Positions 13,724 through 25,599 of a stretch of DNA of 64,000 nucleotides are shown in pieces (the stretch's first letter is position 1; each line of letters starts with the position of its first letter). Source of the DNA: Siphonodentalium dalli. Lineage: Eukaryota > Mollusca > Scaphopoda > Gadilida > Siphonodentaliidae. The notes beneath the pieces were generated by a model. It saw nothing but the letters and a program-made list of their open reading frames with translations, was not told where the DNA came from and searched no databases. The stretch lies in contig CP136066.1 in assembly GCA_032622095.1 (NCBI GenBank), forward strand, positions 116,891,319 through 116,955,318, read 5' to 3'. The translations under genes were made by a program, and so were the position numbers.

Positions 13724-13859
13724 GTATGTTAGCACTATGTTATAACTTACACATGTAGTTATCATGTAACAGACTGTGTTAATTAGCACTATGTTATAAC
13801 TCACACATGTAGTTATCATGGAACAGACTGTATGTTAGCACTATGTCATAGCTTACTCA
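13706..13859 (+). repeat. 53-bp tandem triplication spanning an exon-intron junction
   Basis: Three copies start at 13706, 13758 and 13812 with the core GTTATCATGGAACAGACTG followed by TATGTTAGCACTATG. The first copy is the end of a RALGAPB exon plus its donor. The second has ATGTAACAG and a GTGTTA donor; the third restores the exact exon-end and GTATGTT donor sequence. Duplicated donors in tandem could compete in splicing. Confidence 0.9.
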
Positions 13860-14636
13860 TATAATTTGATAGAGTGGGTCTTACAGGATTTATATGGTCT
13901 AGAATCCACCAAACACAATCGGAAAGCCCTCCCGATTGTGAATAAAATGACCCAAGTCCCATCGAATAATAAATAAGCTGATAAACTAATATATAATACC
14001 ACCATCAGTTTCTGAGATTTATGTGATTAAACTCCGAAGCTACGACGTCAAAATGGACGAGGAAATTAAAAATGCAGATTCGGCACCAGAGTTTATTATG
14101 CCGACTACGATTAAGTGATCATAGTCAGCCAATATTAAAATGTTGAATCGGTTTGTCCACGTGTATAGATTCCATGTGTATAGATTCCACGTGTATAGAT
14201 TACATTGCTATTCGATGAGTTATTTAATTAATCAAGACAGTGTGGTTCACTTCTGATGTCATTCTCATATAGCAGACCATATTTATATGAATAAAGTAAT
14301 TAGTAGCACCTAGGATGGTTGTTTTTGGAGCCATTAATATCATGCCGCCGTGTGTTTGGTGTGTTGAATATTTGTTAATAGTGCATTGATAGTCTCTTTT
14401 TTACTCGGTGAATAGTCATCACTCATAACGACTATTTATCAGTGTCAACCAGCGAAATTGTTTGTACTATAAAATGGGACCCAAAGTGTGTTGTAAGGGC
14501 AGCAGACGATCGCATCAACTTTGTCATAATAAGTGCTCAAACGTTATATTAACACTTGGTGGAATAATGTTAACTATAATTAGCTGTTGCATTTGTTTTT
14601 TGTAAGTTATTTCCAAATTCTCAATCATTCGTATTT

Positions 14637-15350
14637 ACAGAAGTAAGACTAAATGCATTATTTTCAACAAAACAGGCAGACTGGATAATACTAATTTTTA
14701 TTACAAGGGCGAGACTGTTGAAAATTCTCAGACATATACATACCTGGGAATAACATTTAATTGTAATGGGGGGTTTGCAAGGGCCAAGCAGGATGTGTAT
14801 GCCAAGGGTCTTAGAGCTTATTTCAAATTTACTGAATCCTTCAATGATAGTAAGCCAAAATTCAGTACACTTTGTCATGTCTTTGATCATAAAGTTAAGC
14901 CAGTCATTATGTATGGATCTGAGATTTGGGGTTACTCCGAAAATTATCAACTCCTGAAAAAATCATGTAATATTATGGACCATATGCGATATTTACTCCG
15001 ACTATGTGATACATTGAAGCCAGAACGAATACAAGTTAAGATGTGCAAATATTTTCTTGGACTCAGACAAAAATCTTCAAACTTGGCAGCTATGGGAGAT
15101 AACGGCAGATATCCACTTATGCTGACCGTACTCCACAATATGATTAAATACTACCAGACTATTAAGAAGACTGACGATCTTCTTAAATGTGCTTATAATG
15201 AATCATCAGAACTAGCAAAAAATGGTAAAAAATCGTGGGTAAGTTTTGTAACCACATTGCTGGAATTTCTGGAGATGAACAATAAGGACAAATCTTTAGT
15301 AAAGCACAAGGAGAGTTCAAAAGCTCTGACCAAATTAATATATATATACA
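14637..15350 (+). pseudogene. LINE reverse transcriptase C-terminal part, 5'-truncated
   Basis: An open frame from about 14642 to 15355 reads SKTKCIIFNKTGRL, then YTYLGITFNCNGGF, KPVIMYGSEIWGYSE, KMCKYFLGLRQKSSNLAAMG and GRYPLML. These blocks are typical of the region downstream of the catalytic palm in CR1/L2/Jockey-like non-LTR retrotransposons. The N-terminal endonuclease and the YxDD-containing palm are absent, as usual for 5'-truncated copies. The frame is cut at 15351 by an inserted element and resumes at about 17509. The clade within the group is not decided. Confidence 0.82.
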
Positions 15351-17511
15351 ACTAGAAGGTGACCCGACTTCGTCCGGGCTTTGACCTTGAATTGTCCATT
15401 TTCAAGGTCAAGGTCAAGTGGGGATTTGACCAGTCCAAAAACACTGCCCGGACAAAAGTACCCGACAAACGTGCCCGTCGAAATCCATCCGGTTTTACCC
15501 GATTTGACCTTGAATTGATCATTTTGAAGGTCAAGGTCTGGTCGGGGTCACGATTCCCTTGCAAAAAGAAATCCGAGCTTTTTTAAAGAAGTTTGGAAAT
15601 CCTAGGAATTCATAGGATTTCCAAGGTTTGAACCAAGCTTTTTGAATGTAAAAATTTACTCTTCAACAAAGTTTGGAAATCCTTGGTTGGAACCTTGGTA
15701 AAGCTTAGTAAAGCTAGGATCTAAGTTTTACCAAGCTTTACCAAGGTTGTCACATAAAGTGAAACCTTGGAAAAGCTTGGAAATCCTTGACTCAGTGTTG
15801 ACCAACCTTGGTAAAGCTAAGTAAAGCTTGGATCTAATATTTACTAAGCTTTTCCAAGCTTTACCAAGGTTCTTACATGAAGTTTGAAAAGCTTGGAAAT
15901 CCTTGGAAAAGCTTGGTAAAGCTTAGTTGTAGGTCACATGACTGGGTCACATGACTATGCAGACGTCACTGCTGTCTGTGGCAGCATTTTGAATTAACTG
16001 TTGCACTGAGTTTAAATCCATGTTTTATCACAACAATCTTCAGGTAAGTTATTGCTTGTGTGGCCCTAATGTTTTCTATTTGACTCATAGAATATGGTTG
16101 TAGTGATATTTTTATTTATGATATTATGTTAACAATTATTTTACCATTTCCAAGAATAACCTTCAGGACCACTATCTACCTTTTCATTCCAAAGGCTTGT
16201 CTCTATCATTATATATTCTCAGCTAATTTATCTAATTTAACTGTTTTATCACACTCCAAATACCTCAGATCCATAAACATATACCTGTGAATATTATTCT
16301 ATACATTTTTACAGGGTATAAGGTACCATTTATCTCAATCTAAATAGAATAACAAAATTCTGACTGAAAAGTGAACTTTGAATGAATAATATCATGAATG
16401 ATTATATGGCATGGTTCATGACTGTTGTAAATTTCAAGAGATTGTATCATTAATGATGATAATATTGTCAAAGTTGAAGCCTTTGCAGTGTCATTAGAGA
16501 TTTTCACCTTTTAAATACAAAACAATTGCAACCTTGGTAAAGCTTGGTAAAGCTGGGTTGCAACCTTGGCCAAGGTCATTTACAACCTTGGTAAAGCTTG
16601 GTAAAGTTAGGTTGGAAAGCTTGGTAAAGCTTGGAAAAGCTAGGCTGGAACCTTGGTAAAGCTTGGAAAAGCTGAGCTGGAACCTTGGTAAAGCTTGGAA
16701 AAGCTAGGCTGGAACCTTGGTAAAGCTTGGAAAAGCTAGGCTGGAACCTTGGTAAAGCTTGGTAAAGCTAGGCTGGAACCTCGGTAAAGCTTGGTAAAGC
16801 TAGGTACAGCTAGGCTGGAACCTTGGTAAAGCTTGGTAAAGCTAGGTAAAGCTAGATTGTAAACCTTGGTAAAGCTTGGTAAAGTTATGATTAAGATTTT
16901 GCAAAGCTTGGAAATCCTTGGATAAGCTCGGTTTAATTTGCTGAGGTATTCCAAGGTTTTCCGAACTTGAAACGGGCCAATACCGCCCCAAGGATTTCCC
17001 AGCTTTTCCAAGGTCTCTAATCCTAGGATATCCTAGGAATTCCAAGGAATTTTCCTAACTTTTCCAAGCTTTTATTCCTAGGATATCCTAGGAATTCCTT
17101 GGATATCCTAGGACATTTTGGTAAGGGTTGGACCCGTCCAAAATCATCAGTGGACAAAAGTAACCCCACGTATCAAATTTCGTCGAAATCCCATCAAAAT
17201 TGGCGATTTGACCTTGAAGTTAGCCGATGTCAAGGTCACATCGCACGGGCAAATGAATATGCTTATGAGACTCGCCATAAGAAAGTACCCCCACATAACA
17301 AGTTTCATCGAAATCCCGTGATATTCGGGCGTTTGACCTTGAAATGACCCGATTTCAAGGTCACGTCGCACGAACAAATTAATATGCCTATGTTCGTCCC
17401 CGGCCGAAAATACCCCCACATACCAAGTTTCATCGAAATCGGGTGGGCCGTTTTCGAGTTCATCGCGAACACACAGACAGACACACAGATCTTCCAAAAT
17501 ATATAATAGAT
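15351..17511 (+). mobile_element. GACTTCGTCCGGGC-family element inserted in the LINE
   Basis: The head ACTAGAAGGTGACCCGACTT is followed by repeated GACCTTGAA/TTCAAGGTCA phrases. The tail has GTTTCATCGAAATC, ACACAGACAGACACAC and CCAAAATATATAATAGATA. The same head, body and tail are at 59742-60363. It splits the LINE reading frame at LIY|NIWNQ. A second insertion (about 15571-17125) sits inside it. Non-coding; SINE, RTE-derived or Helitron-like origin is undecided. Confidence 0.75.
15571..17125. repeat. Palindrome-rich CCTTGGTAAAGCTTGG array (foldback-like insert)
   Basis: Dozens of copies of CCTTGGTAAAGCTTGG, GTAAAGCTAGGCTGGAA and their reverse complements (CCAAGCTTTACCAAGG) lie in two blocks, 15591-15930 and 16525-17000. 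Between them are 600 bp of single-copy sequence. The outer ends are self-complementary: GGAAATCCTAGGAATTC...GGATTTCC on the left, CCTAGGATATCCTAGGAATT on the right. Comparison with 59950-59980 shows the host element is continuous without it. Tandem-repeat arms around a unique core are the layout of foldback elements. Confidence 0.75.
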
Positions 17512-18329
17512 AATATATGGAATCAGGAGGTGTTCAACGACAATAGAAGTAAAAAAGGTCAGAAAAATAAATTAAGAACTTACAGGACGTTTAAGCCACA
17601 ATTTGGCCCAGAGCCCTACATAATCTGAGGCAATGAAATGGAGAGGCAGGTGCTAGCTCGTTTTTAATAGGGCTAGTTCACACAGCTTGGAAATCAAGAA
17701 GGGTAGATATTTAGGTATTGATGCAGATTGTGCGAATTATGTAAACTAGAAGTTGGAGATGAGCAACACTTCATGTTGAAATGTCCAATGCTGGAGAATG
17801 TGCGCAAGCCTCTTTTGACTCAAATAATAAATAAATATCCCAATATCAAGGTATTATTAGATGATAGCAATAAGTTCATATGGTTCATGAGCTCCGAGGA
17901 CACCTCTGTAATGAAATGGCTAGTTCATTACTGATATCGCTATTTTCTGCTAGGTCCCTAATTCTGACTGATACTCCAGCAAGCAAAGTTTGATGAACAA
18001 CCATTACCTTGGCATACACGCTGCAAACCTTTATTATCTTATAAATTGTTCCTTATCAATATATATGTTATTATACCGTACATTGTTCCGTATTACACTG
18101 AAATTGTGATGTCTATGTCCCATTTTATTTTTGTTTCCAACTGTACAAGTAGTACTTAACTCTCATTTTATTTTGTTTCCAATTGTACAAGTAGTACTTT
18201 AATAACTCTCAATCATCAAAATCATAATTGTTTTTTATTTGGTATACTGTGTATATCACCTTAATTCACTGCCTGTGAAGGCGCCTATGATTGGCAAATA
18301 AAGTTATTCTATTTTATTCTATTCTATTC
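17509..18329 (+). pseudogene. LINE 3' part: C-terminus, UTR and (TTCTA) tail
   Basis: This is the continuation of the interrupted LINE. It encodes IWNQEVFNDNRSKK, then NKLRTYRTFKPQFG, then after frameshifts CELCKLEVGDEQHFMLKCPM, the C-x2-C...H-x4-C knuckle found at the end of such ORF2 proteins. The 3' UTR has a 47-bp tandem duplication (GTACAAGTAGTACTT at about 18142 and 18189). It ends in AATAAAGTTATTCTATTTTA and TTCTA microsatellite units, a usual LINE 3' terminus. Stops and frameshifts show it is dead. Confidence 0.8.
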
Positions 18330-18590
18330 AAATGCCACCATGCCACATACAAATCACCCATTATGTACTACCTCGAAAAAGACAACAAAGTTCATATTTG
18401 AGAATACTCTTTGTCGTCTACCACATTTTGGCAATGGAAGCATAGATCGATGGTCTTTATTTTCAAATGTCACAATACCACATATAAAAATCACCCATGA
18501 TATCTCAAGCGATCACAACGTCCATAATAGAGAACACTCTTTATTGTCTACCGCGTTTGGTCTACAGAAGCATAGAAGCTCTTTATAAGA
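18330..18590 (+). repeat. Two 130-bp tandem units
   Basis: Units start at 18330 and 18463 with CAAATGCCACCATGCCACAT and CAAATGTCACAATACCACAT. Shared inner phrases are AATCACCCAT, GAGAAnACTCTTTnTnGTCTA and AGAAGCATAGA. No coding meaning is apparent. Confidence 0.7.
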
Positions 18591-19058
18591 GGCAATCATT
18601 GGATTTTTTCTAAGCTGACAACAATTAAAATCTTCCTCTCATATCGATATCTGCTAAGCTAGCCTACAATTTAGGGAAAAAAGTACAGTTAATTTATGCC
18701 AAAGTGCCTAAAACATATTGTATTTTCGGGTCAGTTATGTTTTAGAGTTAATTCTTTCTTTACGAGATATCTTGATTGGGGGGATTTTAGAAAGCGGCCC
18801 GCAGAGAGAAATCATAAACTTTACAAGTGAACTGAAATTCCTTCTAAATCGTTAATATATCATAGCATATAGCTACGGCTTGTGATCAAACCCTCTTTTT
18901 TTTAGTAATTTATTTAGTAATGTTTAATTTACTGGCAGTCGTGCTGTTCTCGACACAAAAGGCTTTGTGGTAGGAAACAAAGAAGAAGACTGTGACGAAT
19001 ATATTAAAGTCATCATGATATTTAACCAACATTTTTTAATCATGCACCATTGGTTTTT

Positions 19059-19459
19059 AGCTCACCTGAGATGAAGTCTCAGGTGGAGCTATGGTTATCA
19101 CTCCGCGTCCATCGTCCGTCCATCTGTCTAGCCGTCCGTCCGTCCATCATCTGTTGTCAAAAATTCTTTGAACATCTTCAGAACCATTAGACCGAATGGG
19201 TTCATATTTGGTGTGGATGTTCTCTAGGTGACTCACATTCAGATTTGTTCAAATGAGGTCACTAGGTCAAATAGTTGCAAAGCCAGGTCCATAACTCTTT
19301 CCCTCCATAGTTAGTAGTTCTTAAAACAACTTAGAACTTCTCAAGTCACAAATCGGTTCATATTTGGTATGAAGTGTCCTTGGGTGACTGGGGTTCAGAT
19401 TTGTTCAAATGAGTTCACTGGGTCAAATGCCAGGGACATAACTAAAAAAAAAAAAAAAC
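19059..19459 (+). mobile_element. Hairpin-headed element (AGCTCACCTGAG family)
   Basis: It begins with an imperfect palindrome at 19059-19090 (AGCTCACCTGAGA, ATGAAG loop, TCTCAGGTGGAGCT). CCATCGTCCGTCC-type runs follow, then two diverged ~165-bp units with GTTCATATTTGGTnTG. It ends near an A-run that abuts the TIR element at 19485. I know this head as very common in bivalve genomes; Helentron/HINE affinity is inferred from architecture. Confidence 0.7.
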
Positions 19460-19484
19460 AGAACAAAACAAAAATTTATTTATA

Positions 19485-20090
19485 TTTATCCCACAGGGTT
19501 AGAGTGAAAGACAACAACTGGAATGCATTTTATAGCTACCTGTTTAGAAAATCATAATTATTTACAGGAAGCCGATACAATAAATGTAGTAGTAACCAAT
19601 ACAAACATGTGGGTGACAATTTTTGAGGCACAATAACCGCCTATACAGATGTAGGCCAAAGGGGGAGACATCTATCGAATGCGTATGTCCCAAAACAAAA
19701 AACAGGGAGGGAGGGAGGGTTGTCAACACAAGCGACTGTCTTCGGCAAAGAAATTATTGGAAAGAATGTTTAACGCAGTATAACTGCGCGCATCCCCCGG
19801 CCAAAGATATAGTTCCTATGATTCTGCTCTTCAAATTATCCCCATTCGCTAACTAAATAGCGATACTGCCAAAATACTTGTACTTTATAATTATGTTTTA
19901 TTTTCGTCTAAGTACTTCGCAATATCAGTGTATAGCTTACTTATCTGAAATGTCATGCGGTATGATGTAGTGATATATACGAGTGAAAGATCTCGTGATC
20001 AAACATGATTATGTTTGTACCCAAATTTTGGTTTAAGTTTACGCATCTATAACCCTGTGCGATAAAGTACGTCGTTTTGTACGACTATGT
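19485..20090 (+). mobile_element. Short TIR element, copy 1
   Basis: Left end TTTATCCCACAGGGTTA; an inverted near-copy TAACCCTGTGCGATAAA lies at 20050-20066, followed by a hairpin-prone GTACGTCGTTTTGTACGAC and CTATG. Its three parts are a head (19485-19641), a 79-bp middle with GGGAGGGAGGGAGGG, and a tail (19721-20090). Head and tail are identical by eye to those of the adjacent long element, and the whole matches the interrupted copy at 53016-55005. Non-coding. Confidence 0.8.
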
Positions 20091-20250
20091 TTTATCCCAC
20101 AGGGTTAGAGTGAAAGACAACAACTGGAATGCATTTTATAGCTACCTGTTTAGAAAATCATAATTATTTACAGGAAGCCGATACAATAAATGTAGTAGTA
20201 ACCAATACAAACATGTGGGTGACAATTTTTGAGGCACAATAACCGCCATA

Positions 20251-20284
20251 GCCAAAGAGTGGCGTTTTTGCCGTACTCTTTGGC
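20251..20284. repeat. Perfect-stem hairpin at the interior start
   Basis: GCCAAAGAGT pairs with ACTCTTTGGC around an inner GGC/GCC stem and T-rich loop. It lies 3 nt inside the point where the long element diverges from the short one. Confidence 0.85.
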
Positions 20285-20409
20285 CCCGCCAAAAAAAATT
20301 GAGCCGGCCGGGATGATAGTGTCTGGAACAAACACCGAATTAAAGTCATTGCACATGGATGCCGATTCGTTGAAATGAATGAAAAGTCGTGAAAAATTAC
20401 TGGCGTTGG

Positions 20410-21340
20410 AACCCCTGCCAAAGGCAGCCGCCCAGTATGGGAACAGAAATGTGTGCTACATAGCTAACTGAAACTACGACCCCAAAAAGACTGAAACATC
20501 CGCAACTCCGACCTTTCCCATAGGGCACAGTCTCAAGCGAAGCTTTTCCTCGAAATCCAGAGACACCACCTCGTTCAAACGAAGGCGGCATCAAATGGGT
20601 CACACGTCGAATGTCTGCCATAAACGCATTTGAATACCACCACACCGATATGGGAGTCAGTAAAACCCAGACCGACCGTGGGAACAGAAATTTGTACCAC
20701 TAAGTGTGTGGACCGTGACAACCCAAAGACTGGGAACAGAAACTGTATGAAAAGCCTGAATTCAACTACAACCCAAAAATACTGAGTCATCTGCCACCCC
20801 GACCTGTCCCCAAGGTAACATGCCCAAGCAAATATTGTAATATAAACTCAGATACAACCCCGCTCATGCGAGGGTGGCATCAATGGGTCATATGTTCGAA
20901 TGGAGGCTAAATTGCATGTGAATACCGCCACTGACTATAGCCACATTATGGCAAAGAACGTTACGGTGAAAATTGTGCCCCCCCCCACATATATATTGGC
21001 AGTGCAATTAAAGGTTGGGAAGCTAATTTTGAAAAGACCAATTCCCGCGGGGGGGGGGGGGGGGGGGGGGGGGGGGCAACACGGCGGGTGAAAGTTTTAT
21101 CACAAAACCCAGAGATACAATCTCGCTCATGCGTAGACGGCATCAATGGGTCATACGTCGAATGTATGCTAAAACGCATTTGAAAACCACCACGGACTAT
21201 AGCTACATGGTCGCAAAGAACGTTACTGTAGAAAGTTGTGCCCCCCTCATATATTGGTTGAGCAAGTAAAGATCAGGAAGCTAATTTTGAACAGACCAAA
21301 CCGATTCCCCCGGAGGGGTGGGAGGGGGTAACACTACGGG
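20410..21340 (+). repeat. Three ~280-bp tandem units with G-run
   Basis: GGCATCAATGGGTCATACGT, CGAATGTATGC and AACGCATTTGAATACC recur at about 20588, 20873 and 21138. Between units are GAAAATTGTGCCCCCC and GACCAATTCCC...GGG. A run of 28 G (21049-21076) occupies one unit where the next has a normal GGGGTGGGAGGGGG. Confidence 0.75.
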
Positions 21341-22919
21341 TGAAACTTTTTTGTCGTAAAAGATTATTGTGATAAGATATTTAAGAACCAGCGAACAATT
21401 AGTTATTATAATCTCAATTACTTCACTTTTATGGAATGGGAAATATTAAGAATTTCAGCATTTCATGTACCAAGAACTTCCGTAAATTCTATTTGTTTCA
21501 AAATTTCAGATCATATATCCATGATATCATACCGGTATCTGAAGATCATAAGGGACGTAATTTTTCTTGATTCATGAAATTTGATGATTATTTGCACTTA
21601 GAAAGACAACTACCCACAAATAATTTCTATATTTGAAAATTCCCATGTGATTCATTTTATTCAATGAAAAATTGGGCAAAGCTGAATTATGGGTCATGGT
21701 TTCGTAACCGAGTTAAAGAGGACCACCATCTCTCTTAACACTGAGCTAATTTTAGTTGATTGCTCCAGGCTTGAGTGGACCACACTGGATATCAACAGTT
21801 GTTTCTATTGGGCTGGAATATTTCCGACTGCTTTATTTTACATTATATTATATGGGGGTATGACACTATAGTATGCAATTAAAAATCTAATTCCATATTA
21901 TGGTACAAATGAAGCATCCTCCCATAGAGCCAAGACAATAAGCTGTTTGGTGATTGGAGTTTTGTGTGAAATTATCAATTATTCTATCAGTTCTTGGTAC
22001 CGAAAGGGACAACAAAGAAAATAATATTTTCAACCTCTAAAATGTATTAAAATCCATTGTTTTGTTGTCAATTAATAACTGCTCAGATTATACTTACAAT
22101 AAAGGTGATATGTGAAATTCAAGATTTTTCGACAGATAGATCCACAGAAATACTTGTTGAAAATCTCTTGCCACATTGGGCTGTATTTATACAAAACGTA
22201 CATCTCCATCTGAAGGGAACCGGCGGTAATATCAGAATGGTTTGAGACGCAACTGGGCCCCTAGACGGATCCACCCTATAGGAATGTAAGCCTCGCCAAG
22301 CAATCGAAATGAAACGCTCTCCCCCGCCGATACCCAAAGCATATTAAAACACGAAAACCATAGTCAGAAATGACAACGCCGCCAAGATCATATTAGCAAT
22401 TAATATAAATATAAAATATAATGGTTACATGCCTCAGAATTCCATTAAAGCGACTAATCCTTCAAATTATTACAAAAACTACGTCTTATCACTGCAGGTT
22501 TTTCATTCACCAAACCAGATAGCTTCTAAATCCAGATAAAAATTTGGGTTCCCGCCATAAAATCTTCAAGTGTGCATGGCCCAGCCATTGTTCACAATTA
22601 ACATTGAACGCAATTAACGCGGTCATAATAGTTGCATACTGCGACGACATCCAGCGTATACACGCCCCCATATATTCCATCACTATAGCTCAATTTGACA
22701 CTGCCAGAATAGCCTTCCTATACAATATCCTAAAACATTAACTCTTCCAAAAAACATCGGCATAATCAATATAACTTCACGAACTTGGACATTCCAACTA
22801 CAGCTTGTACCCGACTCTGGGTCGCAGTACAACTTTCACGCATCCCAAAATAACCGGACAAAATAATTATGGGTTTATAAAATCACATATTTCTAATATT
22901 GGCCCAACAGTATACACCG

Positions 22920-24140
22920 GTGGCGTGAATAAATAGAGGCCGTTGATTTGTATCGTGGAAGTGGAACTGTCGCCGCATGACTAGGCGCGCGATAGCCGCA
23001 GGTGTGGCGTGGAAGGCGTCCCCTCTGGCTGTTGTCCCTGATGAACGATCTTAGACGCGCGAGTGATGGCAGCAGCAACCGGGCTCGGCATGATGGTCAT
23101 CCATCCCTCGATACCCGCGCTCCTAGTGTAGTACACGACTGAAGGAGGTGGACCCCTGTCGTTCAGTGGCATGTGCAGACGATTGCTGAAAGGAAAATGA
23201 GACCACGCAGTATCGAGCGGATAGGGAAAGAAGTAAGCGGCATAACTAACTAAGAGGCAATCTTCAAGTGACATGCATTATATAATTTATAATGAAGATA
23301 ATAGTTTCGAAAGTGACATGCCCGATATAAGCTAATAGAGGCAGCAGCTTAATGGAAGGTCATGACCAGTGCAATTAAAATGATGGTTTAGTTGAAAACT
23401 TGAGATTCAGTCTGAACGTGACACGGTTGAAACGGGATCATGGGAGATAACTTTGATACCCGAAGTCATATTTGGATTTGAAGAATCATTTTAAAAAAAA
23501 AGAGCCGGAACATGGATTACCGTGTCCTGCAATGTACCGATAATACATGTGTACGGGTTAATTATCCGAGTTAACGCTACGCTACTAGAGTACAATGTCT
23601 TTGGCGTTTAGGGTAAAATAGTTTAATCGAATTGAGGAACCCGCCGCGTAAAGCCCAGAGCGATCAGATATCAATTGTCGAAGTTTGTTATTTCGTGAGA
23701 CGTGCAATAATGTGTGGCCCAGAACATTAACAGCGTCAAACAGGCGGTCGCGGAGAAAATGGAGTATGACGATAAGATAACTCTAAAGCAAGTGATAATA
23801 CGGCCAAATTTCGTGATACTCACATGATCATAAAATTATCCGGCCATATTTCGGTGAACAAAATGAGAAAGAACACGTTTGGGGAAATAGGATGCCACAG
23901 TATAGACAGACCGAAATTGCGGGTCCGAGCACATGAATGTCACATGGAAACAAGATGTATATAGTCGACGACCATGGTGTAACCTGTTGACAACACATCG
24001 AGACCTATTGATAGCACACGCGACCCGATTCAGGATACGATCGCGGCTCACGAAGTTTGGCGCGTCACGGAGAGAACACTGCGCGTTATATAGGGAGACA
24101 CAATGAACTCTGATTGGAAGCTGGCAACTCACAGGACGTC
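22920..24140 (-). other. GC-richer block with unassigned minus-strand open frames
   Basis: The block is visibly GC-richer and more complex than its surroundings. On the minus strand, ttttcctttcag at about 23190 precedes a 70-codon open stretch (NRLHMPLNDRGPPPSVVYY... to a stop at 22981). A second 98-codon frame covers 24132-23836. I recognise neither. They could be worn exons of a captured gene or of the element's lost coding region, or chance. Confidence 0.3.
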
Positions 24141-24914
24141 ATATGAAAGCTTGCGATGGAGATAGCCGGGAAATGGTGGAGATATTAATGGACGGATCAG
24201 ATATGACGTGAAAGTGCTGGGTCCTATAGGTCAGTGTTTTCAGAAAAGCAGCTTTCCGATAGTGTTTGGTGTATTCATTGGGATAGCAATCCCGTGAGTG
24301 CTCGCGATGTCTGCTGAAATGATTTCTAGTAAATCAAAACGACCAGAATTAGTGATTCAGATGAAGTTATTTGTGGATGGCAGAGTAATATTAATATCAT
24401 TAATAATATTGTAGTAAACTATTATTGTGTTGAAGTGAATGTTGTGAGATTATCGTGAGGTTTGTTTCGTTATGTTACAAATAAAGAATATAAGTTTGAT
24501 CAGTAGTATATATAAGGTTGTAATAACTTCAGAATCCTGTGAAACGGATAAAGTATTGAGCGGCACGATATTATCTATATAAGAAACCACTGAATATTAT
24601 CAGGAACTATATACGATGAACGATCAATTTACAAGGGAAGAGCAACAAGGCTGCATATTATAGGACAGCGTGCCAACAGCAACAATTGGGGGAGCTGTCA
24701 AAGCGAGACATGGAAGTACAGATTGATATAAGTTAAACTGTAAAAGGTATGGTACGGTCCGCTATATGTCCGAGGTGATGAAAGAATGGGGTTATATGTG
24801 GAACCCGAAAACGTAAATTATATTATGCTCCGAGAGATCACAGCATACCAGGAAAAGCTACCCTTGTTTCCTGGTAAAGATATAAAAATAATTAATAGTA
24901 GAAATTATGTTAAG

Positions 24915-25445
24915 CGGTCCGCACAAACACTGGTGGGCCGAGTATAGAATAAAACTAAAATAACAAGCATGCCACAGTGGTGGAAACCATGCAAGCGTGC
25001 ATCACGTGAACTCTCAAAATTTAATATATGAAACCAGACGCTACAGGTTCAGAGAGATCATCAGCATCGAGAGACCATCAGCCGTAAACATAATATATAT
25101 GAGCAGACGGGGGTTGGTCGACCCGCGAAGCTGCCAAAGACGCCCCCGAGGGGACGAAGATAAGTAAATAGCATGTTGGCACCATAATAAAACAGTCAGT
25201 ATATAATACTCCACCCATTAAAGTGATTTGAGCAGACGGGGGTCTTTCGACCCGCGAAGCTGCCAAAGACGCCCCCGAGGGGACGAAGGTGCCTATAGAT
25301 AATAGCATGTTGACACCAGATTAAAATATTCAACACGCCGAAGCGGCATCATCTGGCTCTCGGTAGATAACAGAAATACTAATATGATAGCCACACAAAC
25401 AACGGTGGGTTGAGTAAATGATAAATTACTACGCATGCCACCGAA
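24915..25445 (+). repeat. Higher-order tandem repeats in the element interior
   Basis: A ~130-bp unit with GAGCAGACGGGGGT, GACCCGCGAAGCTGCCAAAG and ACGCCCCCGAGGGGACGAAG occurs at 25101 and 25230. It is flanked at 24915 and 25390 by repeats of CACAAACAnnGGTGGGnnGAGT and GCATGCCACnG. The nested periodicity suggests amplification of a composite unit. Confidence 0.75.
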
Positions 25446-25599
25446 GTGGAAACCACGCATGAGTGCATTGTGTGATCTCTCGAAGTGTAAAGTTTGAAGT
25501 TGGATAGTCGCACATGAACATCGTGCTACATATGTAAAATTGAAAAATTACATAATTGACAAATTGCATATAGTCAACAATGAAAAAAACAAACAAATT

